From positions 1-18,128 of the forward strand of contig CALVLO010000008.1 in assembly GCA_944338265.1 (NCBI GenBank): a stretch of DNA of 18,128 nucleotides, in the 5' to 3' direction. This DNA comes from an uncultured Clostridia bacterium. Lineage in GTDB: Bacteria; Bacillota; Clostridia; Christensenellales; Borkfalkiaceae. A program made the translations under genes and the position numbers. This document shows, piece by piece, positions 7,178 through 14,652 of this stretch. The stretch's first letter is position 1, and each line of letters starts with the position of its first letter. Under the pieces are notes generated by a model. That model was not told where the DNA came from and did not search any database. It was given only the letters and a program-made list of their open reading frames with translations.

Positions 7178-9247
7178 TTAACCGAAGATCTTGGTGATGA
7201 GCGAAGCCTGCACGGGCAGCCCCGTGAGGAAGACGAAGTAGAGCGCAAACATGACGACGGCGCACCCGAGCGCCGACCAAAGGACGATGCGCGCGATCTT
7301 GCCCGTTTTCCCCTCCGACGAAGCGAAGGTGTGCGCGCCGCACGCCGCGAGCGCGAACAGGAAGAGATAGAAGAGCACGACGAACGCCGCCGAAGCGTGC
7401 GCCGCCAATGCGGCGATGACGCAAAACAGCGCGCCGCCAAGCAGGACTGCCGTTTCGCGGGCGAGCTTGCGCTCCGCCTTGCCCCACGCCTGCGACCGCA
7501 GGATGCACACGATGTTGCGCACGCAATAGCCCACCGCAAACAGTACAGCCACAAGGCAGACGGGGTTGAGGAAGGCGCCCCATACGGCGGAATATGCCGT
7601 TCCGTCCGCACGGGCGAGCACGGCGAAGATATTCCACGGGTTGCCCTGCGCGCCGCCCGCGTTCACGCCCGCAAAGCCGCCTGCAAAGCTCTTCCACATG
7701 AAATAGAAGATGCTGTGCACGGGCGAAGCGGGGTTATCGTACAATTTGACATACAGGAAGTAGGCGGGCAGCATGGAAAGGAGCGCCACCGCGACGACGC
7801 CGATAAAGAAGCCCGCTGCAAAGGAGGCGCAAGCCGCCGCCCGCTTGGTGCGGTACTCCGCGGCGACATCTGCCGCCTTCTGCTCTGCGGAGACGCGCTC
7901 CAACGCTTCCTCCCCTTCCCCTTCGGGAAGAGACTCCGCATAGGCGATCGCCTTATCGAGATAGTGCCGACGCACGCGCTCCTGCCGCACCATGCCCGCG
8001 GCAAAGAGCAGCGCGACGCCGAGGGCGGGCAGGACGAACGCGCCGTGCACGCACACCGCGCAGGCTGCCGAAAGCCCCGCAAGGATGAGCGGCACGCAGG
8101 AGAGGATGTGCGCCCGCTTCATGCCCTGCGCATAAAAGCGGTGGCAGCGCTCGAACGAGAGCAGGAGGAAGAACACGCCGAACATGAGGGGCGTGCCCAG
8201 CCCGCCGTAGGCGAGCGTGAAGCCCGAGAGCGCGAAGAGGACGGCGAACACGAGCCCCGCGACGTCGCTCCCCGAGACCCTTCTCACGAGCGCGACGCCC
8301 GCGAGCAGCGCACCGAAGGCGGCGAGCATGGGGAAAAAGCGCAGCCCGAAGGGGCTCATGCCGAAGATCGAGGTGCCGAGCGCCAACAGATCGATGCCGA
8401 ACGCGCCGTAGACGCGCTCGCCCGCATAGACGTTTTCCGCGCCGTACTTGCTGCCCTCGCGCATCTCCGCGATCGAGACGAGCGCGGTGCGCTCCCCTGC
8501 GGAATAATCGTAAAAGCGGTAGCCGCCCGCATTGGGGATATGGCTTTGGCGATCGAGCATGGCGCGGGCAGCTTCTTCCGCCTCTTCGCCCCCCTCGTTC
8601 CCGAGCGGGATGGCATCGTAGACTTTCGTCGGGATGACGCGGAGCTTGCCCGTGCCGTTGCTGTTTTCATCCAGCTCCTCGCCCACGAACACGACCTCGT
8701 TGACGAGCAGATTGCATTCCGTGGCGATGAGCCGCACATAGGGCTGGCTGCTCACCGTCCAGCTATCGTCCTCCGGCTCGAAGGCGCCCCAAGAAAAGAG
8801 TTTGACCGATTTGAGCGGTGCTTCTTCCTCGTCTTCCGCATCTTCTTCCTCTGCGGAAGGCGCCGTGAAGAAGTTTTCGACGGCGAGCTTGGCGCGGCGG
8901 GTGGTGGAGTTGAAGGAGCTTGAACTCGTGGAAGCCCAATCCAACTGCAAGACGCCGCTCTGCCCCGCCGTCTGATAGACCGCGCCCACGTTCACATAGA
9001 CGGCGGCGACGCGGAGCCTGGTCGTCTCCGTTCCGCCATCCTCCGTCTCCTTGGTCGGGTTGGTAAGATGGAAGATGACGGCGGGCGTTTCGGCATCCGT
9101 CTCGCCCTTGGCGACGAGCTCGTAAGCCTTGCCCGTACTGCGGAAGGAGCCGAGGAAGGCGAGCCCGAAGACGAGGAACACGAGCGCCACGAGCAGCGTG
9201 ACGCGGTAAAAGATGGATAATTTTTGCTGTTTTTTGCTGTTGAACAT
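7178..9247 (-). CDS. Diverged PMT-like polytopic membrane protein (possible inactive glycosyltransferase relative)
   Basis: This 689-residue protein has a membrane segment at about 14-34, a long presumably extracytoplasmic region (about 35-280) with a glutamate-rich loop (132-143), then many hydrophobic segments to the C-terminus. The stretch around 284-305 (GIDLLALGTSIFGMSPFG) resembles the segment after the HPPLGK motif of bacterial protein mannosyltransferase (PMT/GT39) proteins. The preceding region (PYVRLIAT, LLVNEVVF) resembles the N-terminal domain seen in clostridial members. The usual YFDE and HPPLGK motifs are not intact (FYDYS near 245-249, YGAFG at 280-284), so catalysis is doubtful. 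The ATG has only a weak ribosome site, but an in-frame stop 15-18 nt upstream (9263-9265) excludes a longer form. It heads the comM-dprA-topA operon. The family assignment is by recall of motif patterns and is moderate. Confidence 0.6.
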   Translation of the reverse strand: MFNSKKQQKLSIFYRVTLLVALVFLVFGLAFLGSFRSTGKAYELVAKGETDAETPAVIFHLTNPTKETEDGGTETTRLRVAAVYVNVGAVYQTAGQSGVLQLDWASTSSSSFNSTTRRAKLAVENFFTAPSAEEEDAEDEEEAPLKSVKLFSWGAFEPEDDSWTVSSQPYVRLIATECNLLVNEVVFVGEELDENSNGTGKLRVIPTKVYDAIPLGNEGGEEAEEAARAMLDRQSHIPNAGGYRFYDYSAGERTALVSIAEMREGSKYGAENVYAGERVYGAFGIDLLALGTSIFGMSPFGLRFFPMLAAFGALLAGVALVRRVSGSDVAGLVFAVLFALSGFTLAYGGLGTPLMFGVFFLLLSFERCHRFYAQGMKRAHILSCVPLILAGLSAACAVCVHGAFVLPALGVALLFAAGMVRQERVRRHYLDKAIAYAESLPEGEGEEALERVSAEQKAADVAAEYRTKRAAACASFAAGFFIGVVAVALLSMLPAYFLYVKLYDNPASPVHSIFYFMWKSFAGGFAGVNAGGAQGNPWNIFAVLARADGTAYSAVWGAFLNPVCLVAVLFAVGYCVRNIVCILRSQAWGKAERKLARETAVLLGGALFCVIAALAAHASAAFVVLFYLFLFALAACGAHTFASSEGKTGKIARIVLWSALGCAVVMFALYFVFLTGLPVQASLITKIFG

Positions 9248-9258
9248 GCCTGCGTATA

Positions 9259-9288
9259 TTCCCTATTATGATAGTGCCGTTCCCTATT
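9259..9288. repeat. Two 9-bp direct repeats over the operon promoter
   Basis: TTCCCTATT occurs at 9259-9267 and again at 9280-9288. The period is 21 bp, about two helical turns, so both copies face the same side of the DNA. They flank the predicted -10 hexamer and could be operator half sites, or chance. Confidence 0.5.
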
Positions 9289-9293
9289 GTAAC
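9265..9293 (-). promoter_or_regulatory. Predicted sigma-A promoter of the PMT-like/comM/dprA/topA/trmFO/hslV operon
   Basis: On the minus strand GTTACA (9293-9288, 4 of 6 to consensus) is followed after 17 bp by CATAAT (9270-9265, 5 of 6). Transcription would start near 9258, giving a leader of about 10 nt, which is short and fits the lack of a clear ribosome site for the first gene. Confidence 0.45.
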
Positions 9294-9372
9294 CGAAATG
9301 CGCGCAATTGTAAATGCTTTTTCACTCTTTTTATGAAAAATTCTTGCGCGGGGCGGGTGCGGGGGGAAAAGC

Positions 9373-9407
9373 AAAAAACCTCCCGCACCTGCATGCGGGA
9401 AGTTTTT
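9373..9407 (-). terminator. Rho-independent terminator after gdhA
   Basis: A 9-bp stem (9379-9387/9394-9402, one G-U pair on the minus strand) with loop TGCAGG is followed on the minus strand by six T residues, 17 nt past the gdhA stop. An A-tract on the other side means it could also stop plus-strand transcripts. Confidence 0.88.
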
Positions 9408-9424
9408 GTGCATTTTTACGCGCC

Positions 9425-10759
9425 TTATACGATGCCGTGCGCCATCATCGCATTGGCGACCTTGATGAAGCCCGCAATGTTCGCGCCTGCCACATAGTCG
9501 CCCTCGCAGCCGTATTCCTTGGCGGCGGCGTCCATGTTGTGGTAGATGTTGACCATGATGGTTTTCAGCTTCTGATCGACCTCTTCGAACGTCCAGAAGA
9601 GGCGCCCGCTCGACTGCGCCATCTCGAGCGCGCTCGTTGCGACGCCGCCCGCGTTCGCCGCCTTGGCGGGAAGGAACACCACGCCCGCCTTCTGGAAGAC
9701 CTCGATGCCCTCGAGGTTGGTGGGCATGTTCGCGCCCTCGGCAACGTACTTGACGCCGTTTTTGACGAGGATGCGCGCGGAGTCGCCATCGATCTCGTTC
9801 TGCGTGGCGCAGGGGAGCGCGATGTCGCAGGGGATGCTCCAGATGCCCTTGCAGCCCTCGTGGTACTCCGCACCCTTCACGCGCGCCGCATACTCCTTGA
9901 TGCGCCCGCGCTCCACTTCCTTGATCTGCTTGACAACGTCGAGCTTGATGCCCTCTTTGTCGTAGATATAGCCGTTGGAATCGTACAGAGCGACGACTTT
10001 CGCGCCGAGCTGCTGCGCTTTCTCGGTGGCATAGATCGCAACGTTGCCCGAGCCGGAGACGACGACCGTTTTGCCCTTGAAACTGTCGCCGCGCGCTTTG
10101 AGCGCCTCCGCCGTGATATACACGAGCCCGTAGCCCGTTGCCTCGGTGCGCACGAGGCTGCCGCCGTAGGAGAGCCCCCTGCCCGTGAGCACGCCGACGT
10201 GCTCATCGCGGATGCGCTTGTACTGCCCGAAGAGGTAGCCGATCTCCCTGCCGCCGACGCCGATATCGCCTGCGGGGACATCGGTATCCTGCCCGATATG
10301 GCGCTGCAGCTCCGTCATGAAACTCTGGCAGAAGCGCATGATCTCGTTATCGCTCTTGCCCTTGGGATCGAAGTTGCTGCCGCCCTTGCCGCCGCCGATG
10401 GGCAGCCCCGTGAGGCTGTTTTTGAGGATCTGCTCGAGCCCCAAGAACTTGATGATGGAAAGGTTGACGGAGGGGTGGAAGCGCAGCCCGCCCTTGTAGG
10501 GACCGATGGCGCTGTTGAACTGCACGCGGTAGCCCTTGTTGACGTGCACGTTGCCCGCATCGTCTACCCACGGCACGCGGAACAGGATGACGCGCTCGGG
10601 CTCGACAAAGCGCTCCAAAAGCGCCGCCTTCTCGTACTCGGGGTGCTTGGCGATGACGGGGCGCAGCCCGTTTAAGATCTCCGTTGCAGCCTGATGGAAC
10701 TCGGGCTCGCCGGGGTTCTTTGCCTTCAGATCTTCCAAAACGCTCTCTACATAATCCAT
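9425..10759 (-). CDS. gdhA: Glutamate dehydrogenase, probably NADP-dependent
   Basis: GdhA reversibly aminates 2-oxoglutarate to glutamate and links ammonium assimilation to carbon flow. The 444-residue protein matches the hexameric type in length. Substrate-site residues are visible: Lys89 in GPYKGG, Lys113 in ILKNS, Lys125 in PIGGGKGG and Asp165 in VPAGDIGVGG. The nucleotide-binding GSGNVA motif is at 236-241, and NAGGVATSALEM lies in the C-terminal part. NADP use is inferred from overall similarity to the hexameric biosynthetic type, not from a decisive residue. The ATG has AAGGAG at 10768-10773, 8 nt upstream. The gene stands alone between its own promoter and terminator, so it is monocistronic. 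A small GC hairpin lies in its leader and an AT palindrome lies upstream of the promoter. Confidence 0.97.
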   Translation of the reverse strand: MDYVESVLEDLKAKNPGEPEFHQAATEILNGLRPVIAKHPEYEKAALLERFVEPERVILFRVPWVDDAGNVHVNKGYRVQFNSAIGPYKGGLRFHPSVNLSIIKFLGLEQILKNSLTGLPIGGGKGGSNFDPKGKSDNEIMRFCQSFMTELQRHIGQDTDVPAGDIGVGGREIGYLFGQYKRIRDEHVGVLTGRGLSYGGSLVRTEATGYGLVYITAEALKARGDSFKGKTVVVSGSGNVAIYATEKAQQLGAKVVALYDSNGYIYDKEGIKLDVVKQIKEVERGRIKEYAARVKGAEYHEGCKGIWSIPCDIALPCATQNEIDGDSARILVKNGVKYVAEGANMPTNLEGIEVFQKAGVVFLPAKAANAGGVATSALEMAQSSGRLFWTFEEVDQKLKTIMVNIYHNMDAAAKEYGCEGDYVAGANIAGFIKVANAMMAHGIV

Positions 10760-10780
10760 ACTTCGCTCTCCTTACGATTT

Positions 10781-10795
10781 CGGCGCGGTGCGCCG
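10781..10795 (-). promoter_or_regulatory. Leader hairpin of gdhA
   Basis: A perfect 6-bp inverted repeat CGGCGC/GCGCCG with a 3-nt loop lies in the 5' leader, 7 nt before the AAGGAG. It has no U-tract, so it is not a terminator; mRNA stabilisation or modest translational control is possible. Confidence 0.5.
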
Positions 10796-10812
10796 AGGTA
10801 TTTGTGTAACTT

Positions 10813-10841
10813 ATTATAGCAGATACAAACGGGAATGGCAA
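10813..10841 (-). promoter_or_regulatory. Extended -10 sigma-A promoter of gdhA
   Basis: Minus strand: TTGCCA (10841-10836, 5 of 6) - 17 bp - TATAAT (10818-10813, 6 of 6), with TG one base before the -10 (extended -10). The predicted start is near 10806 and the leader about 47 nt. Confidence 0.85.
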
Positions 10842-10882
10842 AGGCTGAAAAGCCCTTTTTTGCGCCGCCATCCTTGAAATTT

Positions 10883-10899
10883 CTTATATCATCTATAAG
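10883..10899. promoter_or_regulatory. AT-rich palindrome upstream of the gdhA promoter
   Basis: CTTATA and TATAAG form a perfect 6-bp inverted repeat with a 5-nt spacer, about 40 bp upstream of the -35. The position suits an activator or repressor site for gdhA. No matching second copy was found. Confidence 0.3.
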
Positions 10900-10926
10900 C
10901 TGAGCGAATACCAACTTTTTTGCAGC

Positions 10927-10949
10927 AAAAAAGGAGGCGTGCTGCCTCC
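10927..10949 (-). terminator. Rho-independent terminator after nnr
   Basis: GGAGGC/GCCTCC, a 6-bp GC stem with a 5-nt loop, is followed on the minus strand by TTTTTT. It starts 13 nt after the nnr stop codon and closes the five-gene unit. Confidence 0.92.
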
Positions 10950-10962
10950 CCTCTGCGCTGTT

Positions 10963-12414
10963 TTAACGCCCGCCGCAAACGGAGCGCTGCGCCCCTGCGA
11001 TGCAGGCGATCACGTCTGCGGCATCGGGCGCGTACTCGCCCCACGTCTGTGCGGCGATCTCCCCCGCGCGTCCCAAGAGATAGCTCGCCGCGCAAGCCGC
11101 CTCGAATGGCGCAACGCCCCGCGCGCAGGTGCCCGCGAGCAGCCCCGAGAGCACATCGCCGCTCCCCCCTTTGGCGAGGGCGGGCGAGCCCGTGGGATTG
11201 ATCGCCGTGCGCGCGCCGTCCGTGATGACGGAGCGGTTGTTCTTTAAGAGCACCGTTACGCCGAACTGCGCCGCGAACGCCTGTGCCGCGCCGACGGGAT
11301 CGGACAAGATCGCCGCGACGCTCTGCCCCGTCAGGCGGGAAAATTCCTTGGGATGCGGGGTGAGGATGACATTGCAGGCGTGCTGTTTGAGCACCTCCGT
11401 GCCGTAGGCGGCGAGCGTGTTGAGCGCATCGGCATCGAGGATGAGCGTGCCCGTATAGGTGCTCAAAAGTTCGGTAAGGTGCACATACAAGAGCTCGCTC
11501 ACGCCCGCGCCCATGCCCGCGGCGATGGCGTTGGCGGCGAGGATATCGCCATCAAGCGCCTGATATTCGCGCAGCACGGCGGCGGGAAGTTTGCCCACGG
11601 CGTGCGGGTAGAGCTTGGGCGGGACGCAGAGCTTGGTGTAGCCCGCGCCCGATCTGAGGCACGCGCCCGCGGCGAGAAACGCCGCGCCGCTGTATGCGCT
11701 CCCCGCCAAGAGGCACGCCGTGCCGTAGCTGCCCTTGTGCGTGTTGGAAGGGCGCTTCGGGAAGAGGCGCGCCACGTCGCCATCCTCCCACACTTCTGCG
11801 CCGCCTTCCGCGGCGGGGATGCCGATCTCCGCGACGGAGACTTCCCCCGCCATATCGGCGCCGTCCGAGAGAAGGAGCGCGGCTTTGCGCTGCCCCATCG
11901 TGACCGTCTCGTCCGCGCGGACGCACGCCTCCCCCGCAATGCCGCCCGCGGAGAGCCCGCTGGGCAGATCGCAGGCGATGACGTGTGCGCCGCTCCCGTT
12001 GATGAAGGCGATGAGCGCGGCACTCTCCCCCTCCGGCGGGCGGGTGAGCCCCGTCCCGAAGAGGCAATCTGCGATCACGGCGTACCGCCGCCGCGGGATG
12101 CGCCCCAAGACCTCGCCCTTATATTTTGCCTTGACCGCCGCGCAGTCGGGCGAAAATTTTTTGGCGAGACAGAGCACGGCGACATCTTCGCCCGCCTTGT
12201 GAAGGATGCGCGCGGCGACGAACCCGTCGCCGCCGTTGTTGCCGCCGCCGCACACGAAGAGCGCATCCCCGCCGCCCGTGCGCGCGAGTGCCTCTTTGAC
12301 GGCGCGCGCAAGCGCTTCGCCCGCCCGCTCCATGAGGGTGCGCGAGGGCGTGCCCGATGCGATCGCAGCCTCGTCGAAGCGGCGCATCTGATCGTTGGAA
12401 TAGGCGTATTTCAC
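10963..12414 (-). CDS. nnr: Bifunctional NAD(P)H-hydrate epimerase / ADP-dependent NAD(P)H-hydrate dehydratase
   Basis: The enzyme repairs damaged (hydrated) NADH and NADPH: the N-terminal YjeF_N domain epimerises the hydrate and the C-terminal kinase-like domain dehydrates it, using ADP in bacteria. In the 483-residue product the epimerase half shows GGGNNGGDG (56-64), Asp116 in DCLFGTGL and DLPSGL (149-154). The dehydratase half shows HKGSYG (226-231), LDADALN (326-332), TPHPKEF (352-358) and AKGGSGDVLSG (414-424). I place the start at the GTG at 12412-12414: AGGAGG at 12421-12426 is 6 nt upstream, and the longer open frame is antisense-like text over recX. The next Met is residue 10, which would trim the fold. 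The start lies 1 nt after the recX stop, so the two are probably coupled. Confidence 0.93.
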   Translation of the reverse strand: MKYAYSNDQMRRFDEAAIASGTPSRTLMERAGEALARAVKEALARTGGGDALFVCGGGNNGGDGFVAARILHKAGEDVAVLCLAKKFSPDCAAVKAKYKGEVLGRIPRRRYAVIADCLFGTGLTRPPEGESAALIAFINGSGAHVIACDLPSGLSAGGIAGEACVRADETVTMGQRKAALLLSDGADMAGEVSVAEIGIPAAEGGAEVWEDGDVARLFPKRPSNTHKGSYGTACLLAGSAYSGAAFLAAGACLRSGAGYTKLCVPPKLYPHAVGKLPAAVLREYQALDGDILAANAIAAGMGAGVSELLYVHLTELLSTYTGTLILDADALNTLAAYGTEVLKQHACNVILTPHPKEFSRLTGQSVAAILSDPVGAAQAFAAQFGVTVLLKNNRSVITDGARTAINPTGSPALAKGGSGDVLSGLLAGTCARGVAPFEAACAASYLLGRAGEIAAQTWGEYAPDAADVIACIAGAQRSVCGGR

Positions 12415-12415
12415 G

Positions 12416-13036
12416 TTAATCCTCCTCGCAGTCTTCTTCGCAAAAGACAGTACGCAGCGCGGCGCGCGCGCTCTCGTGATCGAACCCCTTGGAGATGAGG
12501 TGCGCATATGCCTTTTGCATCGTCTTTTTTTCGGCAGGCTTGCCGCGCACATACTTGCGGAGCACCGCCTCCGCCGCGCCGCCCTCTTCGAGCGAAGCGA
12601 GCGCATCGTCGATGGCATCCTCCGCCACGCCCTTGTGCCTGAGCTCCATGCGGATGAGCCGCCCGCCCTTGCGCTTGCCCGCGCTCTCCGCATACGCCTT
12701 GGCGTAAGCGGCATCATCGAGAAAGCCGTAATCCTGCATTTTTTGCACGACGTAGTCGGTGACGTCCTGCAAGTACCCCTTGCGGCGGAGGAAATCGCGG
12801 ATCTCGCGCTCCGTCTTCATGGAGGCGGAAATGTGCGAGAGCGCCTTATCGAGCGCCGTCTGCTTCTCACCCGCGAGCTGCAGGGCGGAGAGCTCCTCTT
12901 CCGTGACGGCGGCGCCCACTTTTAAGCGGTGCTCCATGACGGTGATGAGCTGCATGCCGCAGAAAAACCTGCCGTCTACTTCGAGATTGCAGCGCTTGGG
13001 ATCGTGTTTTTGCGGGGTGATGGCTGTGATCTCCAT
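12416..13036 (-). CDS. recX: Regulatory protein RecX
   Basis: RecX binds RecA filaments and modulates recombination and the SOS response. The 206-residue protein is alpha-helical with the three-helix repeats typical of the family. Visible marks are the EREIRDFLRRKGY stretch (76-88), YGFLDDAAYAKAY (103-115) and LRHKGV (132-137), with a repeat of the pattern near the end (LISKGFDHESAR). The acidic C-terminus ends EEDCEED. The ATG at 13036 has GGAG 11 nt upstream, slightly far. It begins 1 nt after the stop of the metallo-beta-lactamase-fold gene and ends 1 nt before nnr. recA itself is not in the window. Confidence 0.92.
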   Translation of the reverse strand: MEITAITPQKHDPKRCNLEVDGRFFCGMQLITVMEHRLKVGAAVTEEELSALQLAGEKQTALDKALSHISASMKTEREIRDFLRRKGYLQDVTDYVVQKMQDYGFLDDAAYAKAYAESAGKRKGGRLIRMELRHKGVAEDAIDDALASLEEGGAAEAVLRKYVRGKPAEKKTMQKAYAHLISKGFDHESARAALRTVFCEEDCEED

Positions 13037-13037
13037 G

Positions 13038-14231
13038 CTAAACGCCGCTCCATGTGCGGTTTTTTTGGAACCACTCCGTATCTTTGAGCACGGTGCTGTT
13101 GTTGGAGCACCAGAGTTTGAGCGATTTTTCCGCCTCGCTCTCCGATTTGCCGTAATAGAACACGATATCGCCGTTCATGGGGGCAAAGCCGTCCGTCGCT
13201 TCATCCCACATGATGGTGACATACACCTTATCGGTATACGCGCCGATGCGGTCACAGAACGCCTGCGTGGGGAAGATATTCTCCTCCGCCGCGCCGTACT
13301 GATTGTATCCCGCGCAGCAGCACACGGCGACGTATTTGGGCTGAATGACCTCCAAAAGGGCGTTCGTGGAGGACGTTTTGCTCCCGTGGTGCCCCGCCTT
13401 GTACAGCTCGACTTTGGGCAGATCGTTATTTTCCACCAGCCGTATTTCGCCGTCCTCTTCGAGATCGCCCGTAAAGAGATAGTGCTTGCTCTCCGCTTCG
13501 CCGAGGCTCTGCGAGAGCAGCATGCAGACGGAATGGTTGTTGTTATCGGGCGAGACGTGCTCGTAATAGTAGTTGTACAAAATGTTCATGGAGATCGTCT
13601 GCGCTTCGTCGAGATAATATGTACGCTTTGCGCCGTCCGCTCCGTTCCAGCATTGCAGCCCCGTGTAGACCGCCGTCCCCTGCTCCTTTGCGTATTCGAT
13701 GGCTTCGCAATAATCGTTGTAGAGCGCCGTCTCTTCGGTCACCTGATCGAAGGTGATGAGCGTGCCGACGCGGTAAGTATACAAGATCCCGTTGCGTTTG
13801 CCGCCCGAGCTCGCCCCGACGAATCCCGCGATATGATCGCTGTCCGAATGGGTCGCGATGACGTATTCGAGCACCCCGTCCGTGCAGTATGCTTCGAGAT
13901 AATCGGCGATCTCCGCCGTATTCGACTTGTTGGGACCCGCATCGATGAGCACCTCGGTATTGCCGACTTTGATGAGCGCACTGTCGCCGCTCGCCTTGAC
14001 CGCGGGCGCGATAAAGTGAATGGAGAGATCCGCCGAGGCGATTTCCGCGACGCTGCCCGCAACGACGCCCGGCGCGCCCGCAGGAGCCGGATGCTTCTTT
14101 TTATAGATGAAAAAATAGTAACATACCCCGAGAATGAGCGCGATCACCAAAATGATGACGACTGCCGCAAACAACTTCGGGTGCTTTTTTGCCGCCTCGC
14201 GGGCGGCGCGCTGCTTTGATCTTCTTGACAT
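13038..14231 (-). CDS. Membrane-anchored ComEC/Rec2-like metallo-beta-lactamase-fold protein
   Basis: The 397-residue product has a basic N-terminus, one membrane segment (about 21-42) and a short linker, then an extracytoplasmic hydrolase domain of the kind found at the C-terminus of ComEC. Metal-ligand motifs are HSDSDH (128-133), TGDLEE (254-259) and GHHGS (280-284). The absence of a channel domain means it is not the DNA-uptake pore itself. Stand-alone ComEC-like proteins are common in Clostridia; a nuclease or phosphodiesterase role is plausible but the substrate is unknown. The ATG has AGAGGA at 14238-14243, 6 nt upstream. It lies after a 76-nt gap from the 114-residue gene and is followed by recX within 1 nt. 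Confidence 0.85.
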   Translation of the reverse strand: MSRRSKQRAAREAAKKHPKLFAAVVIILVIALILGVCYYFFIYKKKHPAPAGAPGVVAGSVAEIASADLSIHFIAPAVKASGDSALIKVGNTEVLIDAGPNKSNTAEIADYLEAYCTDGVLEYVIATHSDSDHIAGFVGASSGGKRNGILYTYRVGTLITFDQVTEETALYNDYCEAIEYAKEQGTAVYTGLQCWNGADGAKRTYYLDEAQTISMNILYNYYYEHVSPDNNNHSVCMLLSQSLGEAESKHYLFTGDLEEDGEIRLVENNDLPKVELYKAGHHGSKTSSTNALLEVIQPKYVAVCCCAGYNQYGAAEENIFPTQAFCDRIGAYTDKVYVTIMWDEATDGFAPMNGDIVFYYGKSESEAEKSLKLWCSNNSTVLKDTEWFQKNRTWSGV

Positions 14232-14258
14232 TGCCTATCCTCTTGAAAACAAAACTTA

Positions 14259-14279
14259 GAAAATGCCGCTTGGCATTTC
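14259..14279 (-). terminator. Weak terminator or attenuator hairpin inside the operon
   Basis: A 7-bp stem AAATGCC/GGCATTT with a 4-nt loop lies between the 114-residue gene and the metallo-beta-lactamase-fold gene. On the minus strand it is followed by an interrupted T-rich stretch, so partial termination could reduce expression of the downstream three genes. The alternative is an RNA processing site. Confidence 0.4.
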
Positions 14280-14307
14280 TTCCAAAACGCACACCTGCGC
14301 GCGGTTT

Positions 14308-14652
14308 TTATACGAGCCCGACGGCAGCGGCGATGTTGACGACTGCCTCATCGATATTGTGCAGGAGCTTGTTGAGCCCCTTTTGCGCGGCGGGATCGAT
14401 CTCGCCGTCCGTTGTGCGGAGGAGTTTGACGATCATATCGAAATTGCCGTAGATGACGGCGCACTCGGGATCGAGCGCGGAAAGCACGCTGTCCGTGCTG
14501 CCATGCTGCACGGCGTGCATCTTTTTGATCGCATCGTTCATCTCGGAAAAGAGTGCGACGTTGCCCGAGGAAAAGAGCTCCTTCATGGTGCCGTTCAGCC
14601 GCACGAGCTGCACCAAAAATTCTTCCGTTGCTTTGGAAAGTCCGTTATCCAT
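14308..14652 (-). CDS. Hypothetical protein of 114 residues, translationally coupled to the pyrophosphorylase gene
   Basis: I do not recognise this protein. It reads as predominantly helical, with alternating hydrophobic and charged residues, no membrane segment, no signal peptide and no metal-binding cluster; a lone cysteine occurs in the middle (DPECAVIYG). The start is set by an ATG whose first base is the last base of the upstream stop codon (TAATG), with GGAG 10 nt upstream. The much longer open frame upstream is arginine-rich shadow text over the pyrophosphorylase. Coupling to the pyrophosphorylase suggests roughly equal production of the two proteins, so a partner or regulator role is possible but unproven. 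Confidence 0.8.
   Translation of the reverse strand: MDNGLSKATEEFLVQLVRLNGTMKELFSSGNVALFSEMNDAIKKMHAVQHGSTDSVLSALDPECAVIYGNFDMIVKLLRTTDGEIDPAAQKGLNKLLHNIDEAVVNIAAAVGLV

Noticed and set aside
7331..8923. Plus-strand open frame of 530 codons
   Set aside because: Antisense to the PMT-like gene; composition is dominated by Arg, Glu, His and Ala, typical of a shadow frame.
9314..10675. Plus-strand open frame of 453 codons
   Set aside because: Antisense to gdhA and passing through its terminator; no supporting motif.
10843..10861. GGCT-GAAA-AGCC followed by TTTTTT on the plus strand, as a terminator
   Set aside because: It would stop only plus-strand transcripts and no plus-strand gene exists here; the stem has just 4 bp.
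10963..12717. Longer N-terminus for the NAD(P)HX repair enzyme starting at 12717
   Set aside because: The added 101 residues are shadow text over recX, while the GTG at 12414 has an ideal AGGAGG site.
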